Positions 24,288-36,424 of a stretch of DNA of 64,000 nt are shown here, one piece after another. A program made the translations under genes and the position numbers. The stretch's first letter is position 1. The number at the start of each line of letters is the position of its first letter. The notes under the pieces are model-generated. The model made no database searches, was not told the DNA's origin, and saw only the letters and a program-made list of their open reading frames with translations. This DNA is from Marasmius tenuissimus (lineage: Eukaryota; Basidiomycota; Agaricomycetes; Agaricales; Marasmiaceae), in NCBI GenBank assembly GCA_029532415.1, contig JAQOTA010000053.1, positions 4,402,001 through 4,466,000 on the forward strand, given 5' to 3'.

Positions 24288-26540
24288 ATGTCTACCTCGA
24301 AACCGGCGTCCCCAGCGACGGGAGAAACAAGTTTATCCAAGTTCTGTCTTGAATACGCGGCCACAGCAAGATCAAAATGCAGATGTACGTCCCGAAATCA
24401 AAAAGGTCATCTCAGAGAAATGAATAACCTCTCTTCCAAACAGATTGTAGTACGTTCGAGAGGTTTCCAAAGACACACCCTTCCTCTAATTGCTTCGACA
24501 GACCAAAGGATTGATAGAGGTGCTTTTCGGTTGGGAATTGCCACCACGGCCAACGGAAAAGAAGCTTAGTGCGTCACAGCCTGTGTGATTGACATCAAGA
24601 CATCTTCGCTGAACTCGCCCCTTGCTGTAGTGGATATAGACACTGGGGATGCATCAAACCCGAAGAACTCCTGGAAATACAGAAACTCGATCTCGGCGAA
24701 GTCTCTAAATACGACGAGTTGCACGAAGACGATAAGATCCGTTTATCAAAAGCAGTCGAAGCGGGGCACATCTCGGAGGAGGATCGCCTGGACCAAACGG
24801 CCAAGTCCAATAAGGCCGCGGAGGAACTAAAGGAGCTAAAGGAGGGGAAGGGGAAAGAGAAACAGGACGAAACAGAGAAGAGGGAGAGAAAGAAGTCGAA
24901 GAAGAGGAAGGAGATCGAAGACGAGGCAGATAAAGCTGCAGGTAAGTCCTTACAAACCCCTGTAACTAGAAGACATTTCTAATGTCATTACAGGGACAGA
25001 AACCAAAGCGAAGGTGAAGACCTACTGTTCATTCTAAAGGCGTCATTAACCTCGGGGAGTGTAGAAGCAGAAAGCGGAACAAGCCACCCCGAAGGCTGCT
25101 GAGGCACCCGTGAAGGAACGGAAAGTGAGGAGAACGGTCAAAATGCAATACTCATGATCAGGGCTTCTGACATCTCTCCATTTCAGTCACCTAGGAAGTC
25201 TAAGGCTCTGGCCGACGTGGTCCCAGATAGCGAAGATGATCAGCCCATTGCTCTGAAGAAGGCATATCGTTTCTCGTAGTCATTTCCAACTCAGGTCTGA
25301 CATACGTTCGTGGTACTAGCCAGCAGGCAAGCCCGTCAAGAAGCCTCGAGTCGACGGGAAAGACAGCTCGAAGTCCAAGGAGAAATCCAGTCCGAAGGTG
25401 GGCGATAGGCTCCGTATCTCTGGTCACTCCATTCATCTTATAGAAAAAACGAACCTCAGAAATCGAAAGACACTGGATCGACGACCAGTCCTGCGAAGGG
25501 TGATGACACCATGGTAAGTTGTGTCTGTGTTGGTTCTACATCTCGGCTGATCGATATTACACAGGACGTTGACGACGATGACGCCCAGGAAGTTGCAGAC
25601 GCTCTGAAGGCAAAATCACAAACTAAGGAGACCGACAAGGACAAAAAGGTGGGGTCTTCTTATTTGCATCTGCGGAAGCATTACTCACGTCCGGCATCGA
25701 TTGTTTTCTGCCCCTCAGCAAGCCGAAAAGGTAGGCGTTGCACATCTGCCGTATCGTTATGTCTACTTATGGAGCTTTTGAGCAGCCCACCAAACAGCCT
25801 ACGAAAGCAAATATGAAAGCCGTCGAAGACCAGTCAGGAGCCTCCCCGACGGCCAAAGCCGTTCCAAAAGAAACCCCGAAGGCGCTGTCCAAGGTCTGCA
25901 CACCTGCTCATTTCTCGAAGAAACAAGACTGATCACGACATTACCCACAGGCGACTACCTCAAAAGCACCGGCTCAAGATCCGGTTGCACCCTTATCGAA
26001 GGCCGCAAAGTCAAAGGTGTGACCCAAGTCTTTTTGGTGCACTATCATCGAAACTCACGAGGCACCATCTGTCTCCTAGCCCACCGACACTAAAGTCGAG
26101 AAGCCTGTAAGTGCTTCCCTGCACACACTCGCCTCTCATTCGACTGACCAACGTCCACGCAGACGAAGTCAATACCCAAAACCCTGACCTCGGACGCCGA
26201 ATCTTCTGACAAAGCAGGCCCTTCGACGCCTCAAGGCCACAATCCAATATATCTCAACTTGGGCGATCTTTTTTCTAAACCCAGTCCGGTAGCAGCAGCA
26301 GCGGCAGAAACCTCCACACCCCGACCTCGACCTCCGCCCCGTTTACCGCTGGGCAAGTTTTGCAAGCAATACAAGTTGTCGTCGTCGCTCCATGAGAAGC
26401 TATCCAAGTTGGATATTGACGGGCCTCATGTCCTGCGGTTGATCAAGGATAGTGCGTTAGAGAGTGAAGGTTTCTCGATTGGGGAGGTCGCGGGGTTGAG
26501 AGATGCTGAGGAGAGATGGATGGCAGATAATACAATTTGA
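24288..26540 (+). CDS. zf-PARP zinc-finger nuclear protein
   Basis: PARP-type zinc fingers recognise DNA breaks. Fifteen exons fit in phase and give 480 residues: 24288-24384, 24444-24449 (6 nt), 24502-24568, 24631-24941, 24994-25013, 25065-25124, 25187-25261, 25320-25397, 25460-25513, 25565-25648, 25719-25730 (12 nt), 25786-25893, 25951-26016, 26080-26106 and 26163-26540. The finger is near the N-terminus with ligands Cys31, Cys34, His61 and Cys64 (SKCRYCNQRIDRGAFRLGIA, YRHWGC). The 6-nt exon ATTGTA supplies Cys34. The middle ~300 residues are Lys/Glu/Pro low-complexity sequence spread over short exons. A helical C-terminal block (LGKFCKQYKLSSSLHEKL) follows. One junction (25261/25320) needs a GC-AG intron or a weak GT donor. 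No PARP catalytic domain is present. Confidence 0.8.
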
Positions 26541-27172
26541 GGATGCATATCTTATAAGTATATCGAGCGGGTTGGGGTCAAGTGCCCACTGTTTTGTTTG
26601 TTTGTTTGTTTTTTTTCGACTAGACTCGGACGCTGTTCTTTGATCTTGTGTACATGTATCACATCGTATTGTGTTGTTTTCTTTGCAGAGGACCAAGGAG
26701 GCGGTTTTGTATCGGATAACCGACAACGGGAGCGTCTTGCAGATCGATCACCTGTGCGTGATACCAGATATCGAATGAAGACAACCCCGAGCTCCAGGCC
26801 AGCAACCTGTAAACGGGACGCCAACGTCCCAAATCATTTACCCAAAGATGACCCTCTCGCAACATCCATCGTTCTGACTGCTGGCAGTCCTGGACAACTG
26901 GGGATGACCCTTTGGGAAATTGCGAATCGTTGCGAATCGTCTGACGGTTAGGTTTGCTCGATGACATGTGCGCCGTACGGCGGCACTGCCAGCGATTGCA
27001 AAGGCGAAGTACATCGTGGTTGGGATCACGCTGTCACGTTGAGTACGTTACTAGGTGATGAGATGCTCCGATCTCAGGTGCTGCTAGGGGGATACGGCCT
27101 TGGTGTTAGAGACTGCTTGCGATTGAGGGCGCTCAAGAGCAGGCAAAAAGTGGTACAGCATACAGACAAATT
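26541..27172. other. intergenic
   Basis: Only a short T-rich tract near 26590-26620 stands out. The open frames on both strands show no recognisable domain, and I call no gene. Confidence 0.4.
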
Positions 27173-27276
27173 GCTCCCTGCAAGGCTCGAACTTGCGACC
27201 TCAGGATCGTGACTCTCAGAGAGTTGCATACCTTGCGGTATGAGACCTGCGCTCTAGCCAACTGAGCCAAGGAAGC
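27173..27276 (-). tRNA. tRNA-Met (CAT), intron-containing
   Basis: The full cloverleaf can be drawn: acceptor GCTTCCT/AGGGAGC, D-arm GGCTCAGTTGGCTAGAGC, anticodon loop CTCATAA split after position 37 by a 31-nt intron, and T-arm GCAAG TTCGAGC CTTGC with perfect pairing. It resembles eukaryotic elongator tRNA-Met. It is nearly identical, intron included, to the altered copy at 15114-15218. Confidence 0.92.
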
Positions 27277-27478
27277 GATGCCGCATTGTCGGTTTTGCTA
27301 CTGTATCAGATGGTATCGTGTAACAAAGCACACAGTCTGTATCGACGATATAATATGTATGATAATCCCAGGAGTTCAGGTTCCAATGTCAACATTCAAC
27401 TTCTATCAATGCATCAGCGCAAACTACAGCCGACGACTTTTCTCGCTCAATCCTCCCTTTTCGTTACCAGGAACCGGC

Positions 27479-28890
27479 CTACAAGTCCTCAATAAGGGGC
27501 ACAGGACCCACCGGTATAATTCTCGTCGGGTTGATATTCGGGTGCGACCAATAGTAACCCGTCTTGATATGTTCAAAATTCGTCGCCTCCTTGAACGCAG
27601 TATTGTTCCAGTACAACTTCTTCATCCACTTGTTAATCGCTGGGTACCCATTCCTGATGTCCCGAATGTTGCATTTGAACAGGCTGACGTAGACGGGATC
27701 GAAGCGGATCTGCAAGTTATCGTCAGATGGTTGAGTACTGACAAACTAGAGAAAACAAACGAACAGTTGTAACGTAAGTCCTAACATCCGCCTCAGTGAG
27801 CTGGTCGCCGATGATATAATCCTTGCCGTCCAGGACCTTCTCCAAACGATCCAATGAGGTGAATAGCTGCTTCACAGCAGCCTCATATGCTTCTGAACTG
27901 GTTGCAAATCCAGCGCGATAAACCCCGTCTACAGATACGTGATATCAATGAGAAATCGACGAGAACGAGAAGACAGCTGAGAAAGAGAGAGATTGAGCTC
28001 ACTGCTGATATTTGGGTAAGCCCACTCGTGAAGCTCTTCGATTTCCTTCCTCAGACTTTCGGGATAGATATCCACCTTGGCCTTCTCCGGATCGACGAGA
28101 TCGTTGAACGCGGAGTTGAACATTCTGATGATTTCAGAAGATTCGTTATTGACGATCGTCTCGTTCTTCTTGTCCCAAAGAACAGGGACCGAGAACCTGA
28201 AGTTACAGCCCGGCACGATGTCAGTTCGTTCGAGGCTGCCACGTTGAGGCTATAGCGCACCTTCCACTATAGTCAGGCACACACTTCAAGTACAGGTCCT
28301 TGAGATGTCGAGCTCCGTATAGAGGATCGTTCTCGGCACCTGGAAAGTCATCGGCCGAGGCGAAGGACCACCCATCAGCACCCATGCGAGGGGATGCGAT
28401 TGTAACAGCTACATGCAATACATCGATCAGTCAGAAAACACCCTGCGACGCGACTGGCATGAATAGTAATCGGACATACGGACGATTCCCTCTAATCCCT
28501 TCAACTTTCTAACGATCAAGGTACGCGTGGCCCAAGCTACCACAGCATTCGATAAGAAACTCTTCCTCCTTCACGGCGATTCAGAGAGCTGTTATACGCA
28601 CGGCAAGAATACGATGCGTATAGATGGTATCGATCTGGTCAGAATCGAGCTTGAGCCCTCCGAATGACCTTTGAAGCACAGACCGCTGACACCGGCGCAC
28701 CTTTCTCAGGCTCGTATTTTCCTCCTTTCTCGATGACATCCCTGAACGACGACGCAACGCGTTTGAAGGACCCATCCTCTGCATTAAACGCGGCCTTAGT
28801 GATATCTGTTTGACTGGAGACGTCTTTTGACATAGTAGATAGATGGCGGCGATGAACACTAAACACGAGAGAGTTAAGGGATCTGATCAT
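27479..28890 (-). CDS. glutathionyl-hydroquinone reductase, array copy 1
   Basis: This is an Ecm4/GTO-type (xi-class) glutathione transferase that reduces S-glutathionyl-hydroquinones, useful when quinones from lignin or aromatic pollutants are conjugated. The active-site motif C-P-W-A forms across an exon junction (SYSC, then PWATRTLIVRKLKG). The glutathione-site segment reads VPVLWDKKNETIVNNESSEI. The C-terminal helical domain includes KYIIGDQLTEADVR-type sequence and ends YYWSHPNINPTRI..PLIEDL. Several introns share positions with copies 2-4. Met 28833 starts the catalytic part, while Met 28890 adds 19 residues (MIRSLNSLVFSVHRRHLST) that look like a mitochondrial presequence. It is the 3'-most of four tandem copies. 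Confidence 0.85.
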
Positions 28891-29142
28891 TGACGTGGGG
28901 ACTGCGAACTTGGGTATATAAAAGGACGACTTCCCGCCCTGACCGGAGTGATCAATAAGCAGGTATGTCATCCCAAGATTCTTTGGAGTGCCACGGTGCT
29001 GAACTTTACTCAATGGAGTCTAACCGCCCGAGTGAGTGAGATGCGCGCAGAGGATATTTTGAGCTCGTGGAGCTTAAGGGTGACATGAAAGTTTATCTTT
29101 CTTCCCTTTTCCTTCTCTTACCACGAACTCGCCTATATACGC

Positions 29143-30439
29143 CTACAAGTCCTCAATAAGAGGCACAGGACCCGCAGGTACAATCCTTGTCGGGTTAATG
29201 TTTGGGTGCGACCAATAATAGTGAGTCTTGATGTGATCAAAGTCCGTCAATTCTTTGAATGCGGAGTTGTTCCAGTACAACTTCTTCATCCACTTATTAA
29301 TTGCCGGGCACCCATTCCTAGTGTCCCGAATGTTGCATTTGAAGTGACTGACGTAGACGGGATCAAAGCGGATCTGCAAGTCATCGTCAAATGATTGAGG
29401 ATTGCCAGCAGAAGGAGAGAAGAATAGACGAACAGTTGTAACCCAAGCCCTGACATCCGCCTCGGTGAGCTGGTCACCGATGATGTACTCCTTGCCTTCC
29501 AAAATCTTCTCCAATCGGTCCAAGGAGGTGAACAACTGCTTCACAGCAGCCTCATATGCTTGCGGGGTGATCGCGAACCCAGAGCGGTAGACACCATCTA
29601 TACATACGTGAACTCGACGAGACCAAGAAAAGCGGGACGGAGCTCACTATTGATATCCGAGTAGACCCACTCGTTGAGCTCATTGATCTCCCTCCGCAGA
29701 TGTTCAGGATAGATATCCACCTCGGCTTTCTCGGGATCGACGAGGTCATTGAACGCAGAGTTGAACATTATGATTATCACGGAGGACTCGTTGTTGATGA
29801 TCGTCTCATTCTTATCCCAAAGGACGGGGACTGTGAACCTGAGGTACGATGTCAGTTCGTCTGAGGCAGCAAAGACCATCGCGCACCTTCCGCCATAGTC
29901 AGGCGCACACTTCAAGTACAAGTCCTTAATATGTTGAGCTTGGTATAGTGGGTCATTCTCGGCGCCGGGGAAATCGTCAGCCGAAGCGAAGGGCCACCCA
30001 TTGGCACCCATGCGGGAGAAACCACGGTCGCAGCTACATGCAGCATCAAAATCGTCAAGGTTATGAGGCATGAGGAGCAATACGTACGAATGATATCCTC
30101 CAAGCCCTTCAACTTTCTAACGATCAAAGCACGCGTCGCCCAAGCTATAACATCAAGTCATAAGAGATCCTTTCACACCCAAGAGTCTGTGTATACGCAC
30201 GACAAGCATACGAGACGTATAAATGATATCGGTAGGCTGTTCAAATTTCACCTTTAGCCGTCCGGATAACCTGCGAAGAACGGCACTCGCTGCCCAATCA
30301 CCGCACCTTTCTCAGGTTCAAACTTTCCTCCTTTCTCAATGAAGTCCCTAAATGTCGAAGGAGGACGCTTCAAAGTCCCATCTGCTCCATAGAACCTGCC
30401 CTTGGTGATATTGGTTTGCCCGGATACGTCTCTCGACAT
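29143..30439 (-). CDS. glutathionyl-hydroquinone reductase, array copy 2 (possibly damaged)
   Basis: It has the same family and exon plan as copy 1: start MSRDVSGQTNITKG, exon SYAC then WATRALIVRKLKGLEDII, the block KQLFTSLDRLEKILEGKEY and the end PVPLIEDL. Compared with copies 1 and 3 it lacks one base just after the third intron (GTTTCTCCCGCATGG against GTTTCCCCTCGCATGG), which shifts the frame before RMGANGW. A second donor four bases downstream of the usual one (GTAC followed by GTATTG) would restore the frame with altered residues. It also lacks one Lys of WDKKNE. It may be a recent pseudogene or a splice-rescued gene. Confidence 0.7.
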
Positions 30440-30904
30440 TGTGGGCGATGGACGTGACAGGGATTTTGGGGGGCATAGGGAATGGGAATCTGAGGTTAGT
30501 ATAAACAGACTCTTGTCGTGATCCTGAATTGACATCGCGACCTGACGAGAACGCCCAATAAGCAGGTATCCCGAGATACTTGTCAGCTGGCGTTGAGGTG
30601 CCATCGGTTGATCATCTACTCACCTTGCCTTAAGAGGTCAACGCCAAAGGACTCTGGATCTCGGTAGAGAGATATGATAGGTATGGTGAATGGTAGCTTG
30701 AGCTCACGGGATGAGGTGAGCGACGGCTTTATGCCCTGTCGTTGAAACGAAGGGATATTAGGCGCTTCAACTCACATCTTGTTCCAAAAAGAAGTTCTGG
30801 CGTTGCACGATAAAGATGCTCCGAAATGACCTGAATTGTGATATGATAATACAAGGGTGACATGAAGATTCATCTTTGCTTCCTCTACGTTACCATGAAC
30901 CCGC
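30440..30904. other. intergenic between array copies 2 and 3
   Basis: No gene is seen. The copy-2 frame stays open upstream of its Met, through residues such as PKSLSRPSPTMSRDV, as in the other copies. Confidence 0.4.
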
Positions 30905-32225
30905 CTACAACTCCTCAATAAGGGGCACAGGGCCTACTGGTACAATCCTCGTCGGGTTGATGTTTGGGTGCGACCAATAGTAGTGCGTCTTGATATGGTC
31001 GAAGTCCGTCGATTCCTTGAACGCAGAGTTGTTCCAGTACAACTTCTTCTGCCACTTGTTGATCGCCGGGTACCCATTCCTGATGTCCCGGATGTTGCAT
31101 TTGAAGTGACCGACGTAGACGGGGTCGAAACGAATCTAGTAGTTGTGAAAGGCTTGAGCATGGATGAACGATGAAGTCAAAGAAGAAGTAACGAACAGTT
31201 GTAACCCAAGTCCTAATATCCGCCTCAGTGAGCTGGTCACCAATGACGTATTCCTTGCCTTCCAAAATCTTCTCCAAGCGGTCCAAGGAGGTGAACAGCT
31301 GTTTCACAGCAGACTCGTATGCTTCTGAGGTGATCGCAAACCCTGAGCGGTATACGCCATCTACAAAAGTAGCGTCGATCAGGAATCGACGCGACCAAGA
31401 AAAGAGAGACAGAGATTGAGCTCACTGTTGATATCCGGGTAGACCCATTCGTTGAGCGCATCGATCTCCTTCCTCAAATTCTCGGGGTAGAGATCCACCT
31501 TGGCCTTCTCGGGATCGATGAGGTCGTTGAATGCGGAGTTGAAGATCCTGATGATTTCAGATGATTCGTTATTGACAATCGTCTCGTTCTTCTTGTCCCA
31601 AAGAACCGGGACCGTGAATCTAGAGTACACTGTCAGTTCGTCGATGAGGCTGCATTGAACGAGTGGCGCACCTTCCGCCATAGTCAGGCGCACACTTCAA
31701 GTACAAGTCTTTGATATGTTGAGATTGGTATAGAGGGTCGTGCTCGGCGCCAGGGAAATTGTCGGCCGAGGCGAAGGGCCACCCATCGGTACCCATGCGA
31801 GGGGAAACGACGGTCACAGCTGCATGCAACTTCTAGGTCAGAGAGCCGTCAAAATTATAGAGCATGAATAGCAAGACGCACGAATGATCTCCTCCAGCCC
31901 CTTCAACTTCCTGACAATCAAAGCACGCGTCGCCCAAGCTATATCGTTCGATAAGGAGACCCGTCACTTCCACAGCGATTCCAAAGAGATAATAGACACA
32001 CGGCAAGCATACGACACGTATAGATGGTATCGATCTGTTCAGGATCAAGGTTCAACTATTGGAATAACCGTCTCACTCGATGACCGCCTCACCTTTCTCA
32101 GGCTCATACTTTCCGCCCTTCTCGATGAAGTCCCTGAACGACGAGGCAGCGCGTTTAAAAGACCCGTCTTCGCCGTGGTATTTTCCCTTGGCGATATCAG
32201 ACTGATTGGAGACGTCTTTGGACAT
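30905..32225 (-). CDS. glutathionyl-hydroquinone reductase, array copy 3
   Basis: Start MSKDVSNQSDIAKGKYHGED; active-site exon DRYHLYVSYAC joined to PWATRALIVRKLKGLEEII; then SPRMGTDGWPFASADNFPGA, VPVLWDKKNETIVNNESSEI, VYPDINS and KQLFTSLDRLEKILEGKEYV; end PVGPVPLIEEL. All frames and splice sites look intact. An in-frame extension upstream of Met 32225 contains Arg- and Ser-rich sequence ending HHRHLST, so a mitochondrial form is possible. Expression alongside the neighbours is plausible but nothing in the sequence proves it. Confidence 0.85.
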
Positions 32226-32606
32226 TGTAGACAGATGGCGGTGGTGGATAAGAAGAGAGGACTTGGGCCGTGTGGGGATTGCGAGTCTGATGTTATAAAT
32301 CACAGCTCTTGTTGTGATTCTGAAAGACATCGTGACCGGGTCCTTTAATTGTCAATGTCAGCCGTCTTTGTCAGGCCCGGGGTGTCGCGGGGTTGAACCT
32401 CTTAGAAGGTAATTTGGGCTCTCAGGAGTGATATATGGAAGAAGGAAGGCTCGGGCTGGGGCGGGGAACACGGTAATCTTATACGTCTTGCACGACGTGA
32501 CAGAGTTGCTCATAAAATGTCATGAATTAGGGTGAAATACTACAGAGGTGGGATGATTATTAGTCCGACAGGTACTTGCGTACGTGAATCTCCGACTTGC
32601 GTTACT

Positions 32607-34172
32607 TTACAATGGCTGTATGTTAGGCTCAGGTCCAAGGGGTATAATGCGAGTTGGGTTGATCTGCGAGAACAGATGAGCTGGAAAGGAGACCCAAAAT
32701 GAACAGCTCGACTCACATGAGGATGGGACCAATAGTAGTGCGTCTTGATATGATCGAAATTAGTCGAGTCCTTGAACGCGGAATTCGTCCAATATAGGTT
32801 CTTCATCCAAGCATTGATAGCTGGGTATCCGTCCCGAATGTTCCGGATGTTACACTTGAAGTGACCGTGATAGACGATGTCGAATCGGATCTGGTGTGTG
32901 GATGAGGAATGGAGAACTGCCTGTCCGAAAGCCACATACCATCGAAACCCACAACCGAATGTCGACCTCAGTCAATTGATCACCGACAACATATTTCTTG
33001 CCTTCTACAATCTTCTCCGCCCGGTCCAACGCGTTAAACACGTCCTTGACGGCAGCATCGTAAGCTTCCTGAGTACCGGCCATACCCGCGCGATAAACTC
33101 CGCCTTACAGAAGGAGTCAGTAGGGTTTGGGAGAGATAAAGTATGCCACATACCGTTGATGTTGGGATAGATCCACTCATGTAGCCCGTCGATTTCTGCA
33201 CGGAGATGCTCAGGATACACATCCACCTTGGCCTTCTCCGGCAACAAGAAATCATTGAACGCGGTATTCAGGATTCGGACAATCTCCGCAGATTCATTAT
33301 TGACCACTTTCTGCGTCTTCTTGTCCCACAGTACTGGCACGGTAAATCTGGTGATAGCAATCGCATATGTAAGAACGCGTGAAGAGTGAGGGTCAAAGAA
33401 CAAGACCACGTACCTTCCGTCATAGTCAGGATTAGAAAGCAAATAGAGATCCCGGATGTGTTTGGAATCGTATAGCGGATCGGGCTCAGCGCCGGGATAG
33501 TTGTCCGCTGAGGCAAATGGCCAGCCTTCGCTACCCATACGAGGAGACAACACGGTAATGGCTGTGAATAGATTGCGTCAGGATCCACTCGTGACGACAG
33601 TAGTTCTAGTACGCACGAATTATATCTTCCAGTCCTTTGAGTTTTCTAGTTATCAAGGTCCGAGTTGCCCAAGCTGGATAGAACGAGCGGATGAGTATAG
33701 CCTCGGAGTTCCTAGTAGTAGCGAGTAGACCCACGGCAAGCATAGGACACATAGAGATGGTATCGGTCTGTCCGCGAACCGTCAATCATGCATTGCTCAT
33801 CCTCAGACGACGACGAAACACACCTTTCTCTGGTTCATACTCTCCCCCCTTTTCAATCATGTTCCGAAATGCTGAAGGTGCACGTTTGAACGTTCCATCA
33901 GAGCTAGTGAGCTCTTTCGTCGACAAAGTCGTCTGACTAGACATGTTCCTGGCCGTCAGTGAGGACACAAAAGGATTGGACAAAGGATTCCGACTGGGTT
34001 GCTGTCGTTGCGCGAAAGCAAAGGATGATGAGGGCGAGGAGGAGGATGTGCATAGTGACCGCTGGTTTAGATGCCTATAAGTACTTTGGAGCCTCGAGAC
34101 TGCATTCCCGTTTTGCATCAAACTGTGAGTGATGATGTGAGAGCGTAGTGTCACGAGTCGCGACGTGGACAT
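32607..34172 (-). CDS. glutathionyl-hydroquinone reductase, array copy 4 (divergent, likely mitochondrial)
   Basis: This is the most divergent member: SYAC/PWATRTLITRKLKGLEDII, SPRMGSEGWPFASADNYPGA, VPVLWDKKTQKVVNNESAEI, EKIVEGKKYVVGDQLTEVDI and YYWSHPH, then an extra intron before INPTRIIPLGPEPNIQPL. The open frame starts at Met 34172 with about 75 residues rich in Ser, Arg and Gln and nearly free of acidic residues before MSSQTTLSTKEL; this looks like a mitochondrial presequence. Compared with copies 1-3 it has its own C-terminal intron and end, so it is probably the oldest copy. Confidence 0.85.
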
Positions 34173-34633
34173 GGATGAGAAGGAATGTTGTAGGATATCA
34201 AAAAGCAAGATTTCATTTTTGGGGTTGGCAGGTGATGGGGCGCAATGAAAGCGGAGGACAGAGCGCTCAACTCGATTTACTGACTACAACTCCGGATCCA
34301 TTGCTTTACATATCCACCCGGCCGGGTAGCATCCCCGTGCTCATTACAGCAATCCCATCTCAACATGGAAACTCACTCGCAGACTTTCGAGGTTTAGGGT
34401 AATAAAAGCTGAGCAATGACGCATAAAGATCGCGAACAGGGACAGGGTCCTCCAATATGATAAGGCTAATCATCCTCCAACCGAGGACGCGGTCGAGTAT
34501 GTGAGCAGCGCCTCAGTCGGAGTAGCGACCTCTCAGTCCAGATTAACGTAGTATTGCTACATATGCAGATTTCCTATCACCTCGTACGTTCCGCCGCGGT
34601 TCGGAGAGGCAGTAGCACCTGTCAAAGCGTTCT
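34173..34633. other. intergenic
   Basis: This holds the promoter side of copy 4 and the 3' side of the aminopeptidase. I see no gene. Confidence 0.4.
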
Positions 34634-36424
34634 CTACATTGTGCCACAAGTATGTTCGTGGCCATCCGGAACATCCGTCCACTCTACGCCAACTTGCCTT
34701 CCGAGCATAACTGTACTAACGCTGCGGGCACTGCTCGTTCCTTTGGGAATAATCTCTGTCCCATTCTCGAGGAGCTCGTCAAGGGCATGCTGCGCTGCAA
34801 GGGTGTTGATGTAAAGTTGTGTGGTATTCACGTTCGAGAAACCATCGCAGGCTTGATGGTAGCAAGAATCTTCTTCGTAGCTAGAACCTGTGAACAATCC
34901 TCCGATAGGCTTGTCCAGGTCTTGCATGAAGTAGAGGTAGTCAGTCCGTCCAGTCAAGGCGGCTGGGGTTGTGGTAATCCCTTGCGAGTTGAACCATTTG
35001 GTGAAGATGTCCTCGATGACTTCTGAGCCGGGAGGACCAGTCAAGCCGTATGTCGAGCCGTCGCCGTCAAAGACACCTGTTCAAAATACGCTTTAGTGGC
35101 TGTTCTGCGGGTAATAAAAATGGAGGGTACCACGAACCATAAAAGCCTCTGCCGACCATGTCAAAGTTCAAGTATGTGAGAAGTCTATCGACATCCTCGG
35201 TCGGGAGAGTCTGGACGTAATGTTTGGATCCAACGAGACCGTTCCTGCAAAACCCGTGAGCATTGATATTTAAGTCTGAGCTACTCCCGAACTCACTCTT
35301 CAGCGCCCCACCAGGCAAAGCGAACCTGGTTCCTGACGTGCTTGGCACGGAGAGTGCGGAACAGTTCGAGGATGAGGGCAGTTCCGGAGCCATCATCGTT
35401 GATGCCGGCGCCAGCTTGCACGCTATCGACTAGAATATGCCATCATTAGGGGCTGCAATAAAAAAGATAGAAAAGCCTTACGATGGGCACCAAGCTAGAG
35501 GACCAACCCGAAGCAAGTAAGAACACGACTAACACATCGTTCAAACATTCTACTGACCATAATCACGTTGTCCTTGTCCCCGGCCTTCGTCTCAGCAAAC
35601 ACATTAACCGTTGTCCTGTTGTCCATGACCTGAATATGCTCATAGTTCGCATTTAGAATCTCTCCAGCCAAGACGCGTTCCCTCAACGCCAAACCCAGAG
35701 GTCGTTGAATGAAACTCGCTGGGACATATTCAGGGTTAGGCGCAGTGAGCGTTCCGCTAGTAATGTTCGCGCCAGCAATGTCGTAGATGATAGCAGCAAT
35801 TGCACCTGCACCCTTGGCCGTCTTGACTTTTCCAGCAAAGGTCGTACCATCGGGACACGATCCACGTTCGATCAAAAGAATCTTTCCGGCGACGTCCGCG
35901 CCTGTGTCCAAGAGTTCTTGACCAGTGCATGGTGTGGCATCACCAGGTACAATAGCTAATTCCGCGGTCAAGCCACCCACTGGCGTCGAGGGAGAATAGG
36001 TGAGTCCGTAAGGAACGTATGATTCGGTTTCCGAGATTTCGAGACGGTGGGCAGTGATTTGTGTGAAGAGGCCTACGAAGGGCTGCTTCCAGAAGCGAAA
36101 AGCGTTGTCCTTGTCGAACTTTTTGAGAGTATCGAGGATAAAGTCGACAGACGCGTCATATCCTGGAAGACCAAACGCGCGGTTTCCACCGTTTTCGGCG
36201 GCAATTTGGGTGAGAGATGCCAAGGTCGCGCTCAGCCTGAAAGGTGGGGAGTTTGCTACGCGTCAGGGACACCCGATTTCTGCCAAATAGGATGAGGAGA
36301 ACACGCGCCTCCTAATGTCAATTTTCTCGCCTTTTGGTCCCCCAGGTACAGGTTTGGGTGGCACAACTTGCAGAGCAAGTGCAGCAGATACGCAGAGAAG
36401 TAAAGAGGTGGCCTTGCAGATCAT
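34634..36424 (-). CDS. secreted M28 zinc aminopeptidase with PA domain
   Basis: Six exons fit in phase (36303-36424, 35558-36236, 35482-35494 of 13 nt, 35297-35429, 35138-35244, 34634-35076), giving 498 residues. A signal peptide is likely (MICKATSLLLCVSAALAL). A PA (protease-associated) insert covers ~130-235 (ILLIERGSCPDG, KGAGAIAAIIYD). M28 metal ligands are visible: His271 and Asp273 context LGAHLDSV, GINDDGSGTA, the EE pair in WGAEENGLVGS, Asp in LNFDMVGR and His in CYHQACDGF. The 13-nt exon carries the first His. It is expected to remove N-terminal residues from peptides outside the cell or in the vacuole. Confidence 0.9.
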
